A DNA stretch of 35,706 nt, from positions 15,880,701-15,916,406 of the forward strand of contig NC_049996.1 of the NCBI RefSeq assembly GCF_000003815.2, in the 5' to 3' direction. Shown here in pieces: positions 26,688 through 35,706 of this stretch. The DNA comes from Branchiostoma floridae (lineage: Eukaryota; Chordata; Leptocardii; Amphioxiformes; Branchiostomatidae). The first letter of the stretch is position 1; each line of letters starts with the position of its first letter. Below the pieces are notes generated by a model, which did no database searches, was not told the DNA's origin, and saw nothing but the letters and a program-made list of their open reading frames with translations. A program made the translations under genes and the position numbers.

Positions 26688-29097
26688 TCATCTTTCCTCC
26701 TCTTGCGAGGTGATGCAAACGAAGTTGGCCTTCCAGAATTGCCTGTCCTTCATCGCCGTAAGAAGACCTTTCCCCTCCAGTCCTGTTTCTTCCTCAATGA
26801 GTTTCTTGAGAGTTGAGCTTGGACGACCGACTCTTCTCTTACTGTCGGGGGACCACAACAATAGTCTACCAGCTGGTTCGTTGGCTCGTGCCACGTGACC
26901 CGCAAGGCACAGCCGACGCTGTTTCACTTTTGTAGAAACTTTTGGTAGTGGTCCGTACAACTGTTTGTTTGTAGTATGTTTCCACCATGGACAGTTGTAG
27001 ACTAGACGAAGCATCCTTGTATATGTGCCGTTGAGTTTTTGAGAATGTGTCTTGGACATAAGCCAAGATTCAGATCCGTACAACAGAATTGTTTCAATAC
27101 ATGTCTGAAAGAGTTTTGTCTTGGTTTGTTTTCTGATGGGGGATTTCCAAACTCTGTGCAATGAATGAAGGGCACTCCATGCCAAGGCTATCCTAACATT
27201 CATATCATGAAGACTATCGGTGAAACCACCTAAGTATTTGAAGTCGGAAACCCGCTCTATGGAGCTGCCATCAGATGTTAAAAGTAAACTAGGAGTTGTT
27301 NNNNNNNNNNNNNNNNNNNNNNNNNNNNNNNNNNNNNNNNNNNNNNNNNNNNNNNNNNNNNNNNNNNNNNNNNNNNNNNNNNNNNNNNNNNNNNNNNNNN
27401 ATGCTGAATGCATCGGTTTCTCCCTCAGGAGTGATTACCACGGCAGTGGTGTCTTCATACATGGTACGAACAGCACTTACGACATCCGCAGGAATCCCGT
27501 AGGCTTCCAGTATTTGGAACATTTTGAAGCGATTTATGGAGTCGAATGCTTTGCGGAAGTCGATAAACACGAGCACCGCTTCTTTGTCAAAGTTTTTCAA
27601 CTCCTCAACAATGCGCCTAAGTGCTAGAATGTGAGAGGTGGTTGATCTTCCTTGACGGAAGCCATTTTGATTTGGACGCAACACTTGGTCTATGACAGGA
27701 CGAATTCTATTAAGTAAACAGCGGTTATAGATTTTGGATGCGATTTGAGACAAAGAAATACCTCTATAGTTGTCTGGCTGTCGCAAGTCCCCTTTCTTGG
27801 GGATGGGGATGATACCAGACATACCCCATTCTTTTGGGCGATTTCCATTGTATGTTGAGTTGCAGAAATGCAAAAGGATTTTTGTCATGTTTGGTAACTT
27901 CCAAAACTCAGGTGGGAGACCATCCATGCCGGGAGCTTTCCCGTTTTTTAATTGCATGGATGCCATAACTACCTCCTCTTGAGAAAACTCACCACTTTTA
28001 ATCTCAGTGAAAACCTCGAACACTTTATGAATTGGTTCGCTGTCAGGGGAGGAATTAGTATTCACATTAAGAAGGTTTTTAAAATGATTCTCCCAGAGTT
28101 TTAGTCTATCTTCTCCTTTGATGTGCACAGCATTTCTTGATTTCTTTCCTGCTAGTGTTTTCACTAAGTCCCAGGCGTTTTTTATATTACTTAGCAACGC
28201 CGGGTGTTCAAAGATGCGGAGAGTTTCATTAATGCGCTTGTCTTCACAACGATCAAAGGTTTTCCGCAAGTTAACCTGGGCTGTTTGCACATTTCGTGTG
28301 GAAGCTCTTAAAGTTGCCTTTCTTGCTTTAACAACCAATTCGGCATCTCTAGTGTCTTGAGATCGACGAGGTTTGGGTGGTAACAATTCCTTGCCGGTTT
28401 GGTGTGCAATGTTAACAAAAGATGTATAATTTTGCTCGTACAAAGGGAGATTTTCAAAACGTGACATGACTGTGTTGTCGATTTCAGATGCAAGTTGGTT
28501 GTCAACTGTAACCGCTTTCCAGAATAATTTCTTCAAAACTGTTTGTTTGGTAGATCTGAGGCTAAGTTTTACTGTGGCAGTAACAATACGGTGGTCACTA
28601 CCCACCGGGTTTGATGTAGAATATGCCTGGCAATCCTTTACACTATTGCGCCAGCGTTTACGATACAAGCAGAAATCAATCTGAGAGCGGTCACCCTTTG
28701 GAGATCTAAATGTCCAAAGCTTACGATTTGGCTTCCGGAAGGAAGTGTTACCAATTACAAGATTGTGTTGCTCTACAAATGCATTTAAAAGCAGACCATT
28801 GCGGTTGGACACCTTGTGCATGGAGAAACCCTTCGCAATTTGGGCATTCATGTCGCCCCCTATAAACAGCATGGAATGTGGAGGGATAGCCTCAACTGAA
28901 TGATTTAGTTTTGTGTAAAAGTCATTTGCATCTTCATCAGACAAACTGTTATGTGGGGCGTGGCAGGATATAACAACAGTTCCTGGGTTACCCTTGAACC
29001 GAGCAATAACAATGCGTTCGTCTACTTTCCTCACGGAGAGTAGTAACGGTAGCAGTTTAGTATTGACACATATGCCGACTCCACGGATGGACGCTCC
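26688..29097 (-). pseudogene. RTE-like endonuclease/reverse transcriptase ORF, 5'-truncated and interrupted by an assembly gap
   Basis: The frame is open from the first base of the element (29097) down to the N run at 27400, and again from 27300 to a TGA at 26690-26688. The AP-endonuclease (EEP) domain shows GGDMNAQIAKG, then SQIDFCLYRKRW, then SDHRIV. The reverse transcriptase shows NGKAPGMDGLPPEFW, GIIPIPKKGD, NYRGISLSQIASKIYN, QNGFRQGRSTTSHI and motif A, VFIDFRKAFDS. Motifs B, C (YADD) and D fall in the gap. Beyond it come the thumb and C-terminal parts: FKYLGG, LLYGSESWLMSK, RRLCLAGHVARA. The two halves are in different frames over the 100 Ns, so the gap length is nominal; family spacing suggests several hundred missing bases. 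The N-terminal part of the endonuclease is absent, so the copy is not autonomous. Confidence 0.85.
27301..27400. other. Assembly gap of 100 N
   Basis: Exactly 100 undetermined bases inside the RTE element. The round number implies an unknown true size. The missing part should hold the reverse transcriptase core with the catalytic YADD box. Confidence 0.99.
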
Positions 29098-29601
29098 TTT
29101 AAATGCATGGTAGAGTATAATTACATTTTTCTATTTGAATGTTGTCGGAAGCATTCCATGTACTGTATGTAATCAAATCCTGCTACCGCGATATAAAATA
29201 ATTCGATCAGTTCTTCTCTCTCTAGGATTCTGACTTCGTTAATCTAATTATGTTTTATGGGCACATGATTTTATGACAAGGAATACCGCCTTGACCATTT
29301 TTGATAAATTATCTTTATGCATTATCAAAATGGTAATTTTAGAAGACCAAAAACACCCCCAAAAACTCCTCAGCCAACCTTATATATTACCTGAACCAAG
29401 ACGGGTAATTTGTGAACAGTAGTGAATCTTTCTTTGTGTAATAACTGACCAGTGATTGTAAACAAGTAGATATTTTTTGTCACTCGATCCTTTTCATTGT
29501 GTTAACTAGTTAGAGGTTGAAATACTGACTGTAAAAAAACGACAATTCAGCCTTTTGTAAATGTGCTGCAAGAGTTTTGAATGTCAATGGCAATAAACCA
29601 T

Positions 29602-31259
<1,658 letters not shown>

Positions 31260-31381
31260 CATTATCATATAGCCAGGCGCCGCGGACCAATCAGAAGGCC
31301 CCGTTCCACGTTGGTTATGACGCCGTAACACAAAGATCCAGGCCAGGCAGGTGGGTTTCGCTCCTCTGATTGGTCAGAATG

Positions 31382-31476
31382 AATCGACACCGGCACCGGT
31401 GTCGATTTGCATCGACACCGGCACGTCGATGCTCATAAAACCACCTCGTTCGCTTTGCTCACATCGGTGGTTTTAT
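31382..31476. repeat. Three adjacent short palindromes
   Basis: AATCGACACCGG-CA-CCGGTGTCGATT (31382-31407), GCATCGAC/GTCGATGC (31409-31432) and ATAAAACCACC/GGTGGTTTTAT (31435-31476) follow one another. ACCAATCAGA and TCTGATTGGT lie just upstream, also facing. Possibly the end of a fold-back element. Confidence 0.7.
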
Positions 31477-32392
31477 TCGGTGGTTATAGCAAAGGACCAG
31501 GCGTTATGACACCATATACACCTCGGGGCGGGTCATTAACCCTTAAGTGAATTTTCCAAAAGAGAGCTGCATGTGTAAAGGCAGTCTGTTCTACAGTTAT
31601 CCTGGTAGCCTGTCCCTTTATACTAATGCCACATGATTACATGACAAGCCTGACGTTATATAGATCTTGACTTTATAGAGTGGGATTGGTTTCACAAATA
31701 GCTTTCTGCCTTGAACCATGTGTCTGTCCATGTAAAACAATTCTGTGCATCTATTCTGTGCAGTCACGACTGGTTGAAAGAGTAGTTTGCTTCTAATTAA
31801 CAAGATTCCCAACCTAAACAAGCAAAGGTGAAAACTTCGGAACATCTAATGATAGTGAAGTCTTAACTTAAGTTAGCTATTAATTTCTGCAGCCCATATG
31901 CTTTTGATCATGGAGCTTATAACTCAATGACAAGTCCTCAATGTAGATAACGTGGCGCTAGCGTAAATAGTGTCGCTGATTTACCGCCGTCTGTACGTTT
32001 ATATAAAGGGGTCCACTGTGTAAAACGAGAAATATTTCTGTGACACGAATCTTGACTACATTGACCTTCATAATTAGCTGATCATAATCTCTGTTGCTAT
32101 TTAAGACAAACATGCTTGAAACGTACCTTACTTCATCAGTCAGTGTTGAGTATGAATTTCTGTCATTCCAGTCGTGTGATCTTCAAAAAGCGCGCGAAAA
32201 TGACGACAAACTTGCACGAGTCTACTTTGACAACAGGGGTTTATTTTGGTTCAGTCCAACCCAATATACATTTATTCAACTTGGTACTATACATTCCGTG
32301 TGATGTTGATTATTGAAGCATCAGATATCAATATAAACACCCGCATCTTTCCAAGTTGGTGCATGTCAGGTTTATCATTTGAACATCGTTCC
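31477..32392. other. Intergenic, nothing recognised
   Basis: Short frames only, no splice-supported exons or repeats that I recognise. Confidence 0.4.
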
Positions 32393-32445
32393 TGTAACAG
32401 TGGGGTTCTAGCGCTGCCAAACTGACCACGCCAACAGCTCTTGAG

Positions 32446-32512
32446 CTTTTGGTGTTGTGGTTAGCACGTTGGATTTGTGATCCGGCTGCCCGAGTTCGGC
32501 GCAGGTTCGGTT
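32446..32512 (+). promoter_or_regulatory. tRNA-like Pol III promoter block, left LTR
   Basis: GTGGTTAGCAC resembles an A box, an anticodon-arm-like segment TTGGATTTGTGATCCGG follows, then GGTTCGGTTC as a decayed B box. It does not fold as a complete tRNA because no acceptor stem pairs. It is not called as a functional tRNA gene. Confidence 0.45.
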
Positions 32513-32694
32513 CTTACTCGCCCCTCTGAATTTCTACAATGGTTCCCACGCCGGCCCTGTGAGTAACAGGCTAGTATGTGCCACACAGGGATGTCGATCT
32601 CGGAGATTCGAGGACGAATCTTGAAAAGAAAAGGGGGAGTAGTGTAACAGTGGTGTTCAAGGACTGCTAAGCCGAAGACGCCTAATGGCTTAAG

Positions 32695-32772
32695 CCTTTT
32701 GGCCGAACGGTTTGCACGTTCGATTTGTGATCCGGCTGCCCGGGTTCGGCGCGGGTTCGAATCCCGGGAGTC
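32695..32772 (+). promoter_or_regulatory. tRNA-like Pol III promoter block, right LTR
   Basis: The same block as in the left LTR, better preserved at its 3' end. GGGTTCGAATCCCGG forms a T-arm with a perfect B box (GGTTCGAATCC). The anticodon-arm region GATTTGTGATCCGGCTGCCC is identical to the left copy. The acceptor stem is missing, so this looks like a tRNA-derived promoter and not a tRNA gene. Confidence 0.5.
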
Positions 32773-32997
32773 GGGGTGTTGTTTCTTTCTGTTCTTACTC
32801 GCCCCTCGTATTTCTACATTCCTATGAGAAATGAAAAGTCCCAGTATCGTAAAATTTACTGAAACAGGAACATATAAACAGACTGCATTGTGACTCTATG
32901 GCAAGCCAAGCCCACCTACAGTACCATTACAGCAGATAATACGTCTTTGGTTGATGTGCTCTTGCTGAACATCCGAAGACATGTTGAAGAAAAAAAA

Positions 32998-33376
32998 TGG
33001 TAACGTAAATTATATGGTAACGTAAATTATATTTATGCTTTTAATGATAAATAAAATTTTAACAAACAGCCCTGGAAAGATTAACTCTGCAGGCAATTAC
33101 TTATCTGGGAGCATTCTTTCCTATGGGTACAAAAGTAATGATCTTTCTATAATTCTAAGGGACTTATTATGGTAACGTAAATTATATCAAAAAAGTGACA
33201 AACGGCCTGAGATTGGCGGTTATAGTCATGTTTCCAACATTCGTGTTTTATGTGTTCTGTCATTTGTTTATTACGCAACACCACTGTTTAGCAGATAAAA
33301 CAGTGAAAACATTATCGGAAAATGTCTTTTCGTAAGCGAATTACACCCAACAGAAGTTCGGTAACGTAAATTATAC
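32998..33376 (+). repeat. Cluster of GGTAACGTAAATTATA motifs
   Basis: Copies start near 32999, 33016, 33171 and 33360, with a decayed version near 33464 and an isolated one at 30577. The DNA between copies is unrelated, so this is not an ordinary tandem repeat. All are in the same orientation. Confidence 0.75.
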
Positions 33377-33849
33377 AAAAGTTGGCGACAAGAATAAAAC
33401 GGCATCTGACGTAAAAAGGTCGTCTGCTGGACAAGTTTATCAACACGTGACAAGCCGGCCTAAGTGGTTGATGTAAATTATGACTGAAAATTTAAAGAAC
33501 TAACGTCTTTTCATTATCAGAATGCCACGATATTCACCTTTATAGCATTTCCGACACGTGTTTTAAGCGTGTTTCTAAGCAAAACCTTACCCGGGACGAC
33601 CAAAAGGCAACTAACAATGGTGGGAAAACATTGCTTAGCATATTACTATCATGTAATTGTAACGGAAAAGGGCAAAATACGTAGTCATTGTGTCTTTAAA
33701 GAAAACTGTGGCCCGCTGCTTATGTGCGACAGCAATTTGCCCCTTTAACGAGGAATGGGCGTTTTACGCGGGTATAAGGATTTCACCGTGTTTAAATTCC
33801 CACTTAAACAACTTTGAACACAGTAAACGTAGTGACACACTGCTATACG

Positions 33850-34075
33850 GGAAGCCCATGCTGTAAATGTATTTAAGTTCGCGGGGATTTAATTTTGCGG
33901 TCGCGGTAAAAAAAAGACTTTTCGCCATGGTTTTAAATTCGCGGTAGCACCATGTTCTGTAGTCTCTTACTGCCATGAAAAAATGTTCGCTGTGGTTTTA
34001 AGTTCGCGGTAAAACGGCCACCGCGAAAGTTTCTGCATTTACAGTATTTTCCGGTGTCCTGAATTCGCGGTGTGA
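33850..34075. repeat. Dispersed repeat with TTTAAATTCGCGGT words
   Basis: GTAAATGTATTTAAGTTCGC, TTTAAATTCGCGGTAG, TTTTAAGTTCGCGGTAAAAC and CTGAATTCGCGGTG recur here. Part matches 3745-3790 in reverse complement. Transposon-derived DNA is likely; frames here are not genes. Confidence 0.55.
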
Positions 34076-34405
34076 AGCTGACAGGACCGACAAAACCGCT
34101 TTGAAAACCTTCAATATTTTCAGTGACTATCATTGAGCTCAGCGGTGAACTGGGGTCAATGACCTCAGTCCCGTCGCCCTTCGAAAGTTGCTCTGCAACT
34201 TTGTCAGTCCTCCATTGTTGCGTGCGCGGTCACAAATCATCGACTTAGGGGGGAGACAACTCTTAAATGGGGACGTACAAACGTGTAACATTTCTCATTT
34301 AAAACTCATTATCCTTAAGGAGAAACAAAACATTCAATGTTTGAAGTTAAACTTTTCTGATAAAAGAATAAAGGCGTAATTTTGTAGTGGGAAACTTAGA
34401 GGAAA

Positions 34406-34554
34406 ATGAAGTTTAAATTTGTGGAGAACTGCGACTGGTACAGTCCTAACAAATCGAAGTGTAAAATGTTAGCAGACTCTGTAATTGTAGGTGTGGCATT
34501 TATTCAGTTAAACGCAACAAAGTGTCGAAAGACAGTCGTCACCAAGAACATACA
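34406..34554 (+). CDS. Possible upstream exon of the plus-strand calmodulin-like gene
   Basis: An ATG at 34406 with A at -3 opens 49 codons plus two bases without a stop, then ACA|GTAAGT, a strong donor. Joining it to the acceptor at 35540 gives CA+G, then AAA, then the ATG at 35545, so the frame runs directly into the calmodulin-like exon and would add about 51 residues at its N-terminus. The segment starts MKFKFVENCDWYSP and resembles no family I know; it is AT-rich. It could equally be a 5' untranslated exon, or chance. A neighbouring SINE and MITE lie in the would-be intron. Confidence 0.3.
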
Positions 34555-34689
34555 GTAAGTGGTTTTGAGCTATATTAACTGTTATTTTAGCGTGCTTCAT
34601 GCTTGTACATGTTTTCAATGTCGGTTTAAGCAATGTATGATTATGACTTTTCCCAGTCTGGGACGGGTGCAGTGACATATATATAAAGA

Positions 34690-35115
34690 GGATTAAGTGT
34701 GTTCGCGTTGTAGTTGCATTCGGAAGGTCGGGGTTCAAACCCGGCCGGGTCATTCCAACGACTTGAAAACTGATAACATGCGACCGATTTCTCTGTTAGC
34801 GCTCAGTACTTGTGATGAAAAGTATGAGAGTTGAACACACAACTCTTACGTTAGTGACCTGTGTGGCACAAGGTAATCTCCAAGCAGATCCTACGGTAGC
34901 AAAAGCTGGCAGAGGAGTGAAGCCGGCTTAGGAGACTCGTGTTTCGCTACATGGCAAATGGACACCTTGTGTCTGACTTCACTCCTTGGCCAGTTTGGTA
35001 CTATCTTATGCCATTGTAGGATCTGCTTGGAGATGAACACATTAAGGGCTGTAGAAACGGAGATGGGCGCTCTCCTTATACACCGGAAAGTGTGGGATGG
35101 ATTTCAACTTTAATG
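34690..35115 (+). mobile_element. tRNA-derived SINE interrupted by a hairpin MITE
   Basis: GGTTCAAACCC at 34732-34742, inside GGGGTTCAAACCCGGCC, is a B box and T-arm. It is followed by a body (GTTAGCGCTCAGTACTTGTG) that I associate with SINE families of marine invertebrates. The body breaks at 34877, where a MITE starts, and seems to resume after 35033 with GGCTGTAGAAACGGAGATGG. The 5' end is degenerate and its limit is approximate. Confidence 0.45.
34877..35033. mobile_element. Hairpin MITE, TCTCCAAGCAGATC family, copy 2
   Basis: It begins TCTCCAAGCAGATCC and ends GGATCTGCTTGGAGA, with arms that pair further inward (GGAGTGAAG against CTTCACTCC). The same family occurs at 13131-13298. It lies inside a SINE upstream of the plus-strand calmodulin-like exon. 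Confidence 0.7.
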
Positions 35116-35544
35116 AGAACTACTAGTGTCCTTTTAATAATAGGAGAATATAAGAGAAATCGTGTCCTTGACTTGTTGAGGATTCAGGCTAGAAAAAGTT
35201 TTACTGCTGAACCAAGGAGATCTGCCAGCCGGACCAAAATATAATCACAATATTCTTCAATAGAACAAGACCTTACCCCATGCCAAATTTCACATCAGTC
35301 CATTCACTCACTGACGGCATCTGGAGTTAGTGACTGATAGACCGCAAACACCGCTACGAAAAACACAACCTAGCTGGCGAAGGTAACTGACTTTGAGTCT
35401 GTCACTTTGAGTGTGACGAAAGGTAGTGGCTGCTAAGTGAAATATCTGACCGTTTCCAAAATCCTATCAAGTTGCTCGAGTAAATTTATAACAGATTTTT
35501 GGTAACATTTTTTATAACATTTTTTTTTTGTCTCTGACAGGAAA

Positions 35545-35694
35545 ATGTCCGTGCAGCTGACAGAAGAACAGATAGGAGAGTTTAAGGAGGCGTTCGCGTT
35601 GTTCGACCAAGAAGGCGACGGGACCATCACCACGCAGGAGCTGGGGGTCGTCATGAGGTCACTGGGAAGGAACCCGACAGAAGCACAGCTACAG
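35545..35694 (+). CDS. Calmodulin-like gene, first calmodulin-homologous exon (gene continues beyond the window)
   Basis: The acceptor at 35540 (pyrimidine tract ending ctgacag) is followed by gaaaATG and 50 codons: [17 protein letters not shown] and so on, ending TEAQLQ. The stretch is very close to the first EF-hand of calmodulin. The loop [12 protein letters not shown] has acidic or polar ligands at positions 1, 3 and 5, Gly at 6 and Glu at 12, so it should bind calcium. The donor CAG|GTGATA at 35695 falls at the codon position where the minus-strand homologue in this window is also interrupted. Classical metazoan calmodulin genes have an intron directly after the initiator Met; here the Met lies in the same exon as the helix, so this is a paralogue, not the standard gene. 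Three EF-hands should follow outside the window. Confidence 0.85.
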
Positions 35695-35706
35695 GTGATA
35701 ATGATA

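Larger units (their letters stand above)
26680..29097 (-). mobile_element. 5'-truncated RTE-type non-LTR retrotransposon with target-site duplication
   Basis: The 11-bp sequence TTTAAATGCAT occurs at 26669-26679 and again at 29098-29108 and fits a target-site duplication. The minus-strand element starts at 29097 inside its endonuclease domain, so it is 5'-truncated. It ends in a (TGA)n tail at 26690-26680 immediately after the stop codon. Almost no 3' untranslated region plus a short tandem-repeat tail is characteristic of the RTE clade. The open frame and perfect duplication suggest a young insertion. It lies between genes, about 3 kb beyond the methyltransferase start. Confidence 0.85.
32393..32818 (+). 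mobile_element. Miniature LTR retrotransposon (TRIM-like) with tRNA-like sequence in its LTRs
   Basis: Two direct terminal repeats, 32393-32538 (146 bp) and 32643-32818 (176 bp), both begin TGTAACAGTGG and end TTTCTACA. They bracket an internal part of only 104 bp. TTCC lies on both sides (32389-32392 and 32819-32822), compatible with a 4-bp target duplication. A primer-binding-site candidate, TGGTTCCCACGCC, starts two bases after the left LTR. A purine tract (32624-32639) abuts the right LTR, preceded by a frame reading RFEDES, like the end of Ty3/gypsy pol. Each LTR holds a tRNA-like block. The left LTR lacks about 30 bp and the LTR 5' halves are quite diverged, so the copy is old or a recombinant. 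Confidence 0.6.

Noticed and set aside
27220-28684. Plus-strand frames opposite the RTE ORF
   Set aside because: They are shadows of the minus-strand reverse transcriptase; one also reads through the N run.
32446-32772. Two tRNA genes
   Set aside because: A and B boxes and an anticodon-like arm are present, but no acceptor stem pairs and both lie at the same place in LTR-like repeats.
34732-34745. tRNA gene at the T-arm GGTTCAAACCC
   Set aside because: The 5' half is degenerate and the sequence continues into a SINE body.

Overview
This looks like an invertebrate deuterostome nuclear genome fragment, most probably a cephalochordate (amphioxus, Branchiostoma-like). The reasons are short phase-matched exons split by GT-AG introns, divergent calmodulin-like genes of the kind known from amphioxus, and very dense small palindromic DNA elements (MITEs) and microsatellites. 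The species assignment is inference. The window is gene-poor. Nothing looks prokaryotic, and there is no CRISPR array, rRNA or intact tRNA gene.

Genes. (1) A divergent calmodulin-like EF-hand gene on the minus strand (15929-18588) can be assembled from five exons into a 173-residue protein with every splice phase matching. (2) Upstream on the same strand, a six-exon family-16 (METTL21-like) protein methyltransferase lies at 19182-23697. Its exon 2/exon 3 junction is off by one base beside a run of five C. (3) At the right edge, on the plus strand, a second calmodulin-like gene begins (35545 onward, cut by the window end). A possible in-frame upstream exon lies at 34406-34554.

Mobile DNA. A 5'-truncated RTE-type LINE sits on the minus strand at 26680-29097 inside a perfect 11-bp target-site duplication. 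Its reading frame is open, but a 100-N assembly gap removes the central reverse transcriptase. The C-terminal end of another LINE lies at 9045-9516 (minus), and a short retroposon tail at 14009-14234 is flanked by a 9-bp duplication. A miniature LTR element (32393-32818) has tRNA-like Pol III promoter sequence inside both LTRs. At least eight MITE or hairpin families are present, several nested in one another.

Layout. 1-15000: repeats and intergenic DNA, including a 57-bp direct repeat bracketing a MITE, a 55-bp minisatellite, hairpin clusters, a 161-bp near-perfect palindrome and an eight-unit 146-bp tandem array. 15300-15470: four TCTCGCGAGA-type motifs. 15929-23697: the two minus-strand genes, with MITEs and the GATA and TGGA microsatellites in introns. 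24000-31000: intergenic DNA with the RTE insertion. 31000-35540: palindromes, the miniature LTR element, a cluster of GGTAACGTAAATTATA motifs, a SINE interrupted by a MITE, then the second calmodulin-like gene. The two EF-hand genes are probably members of one dispersed family. The methyltransferase shows no functional link to them beyond proximity.
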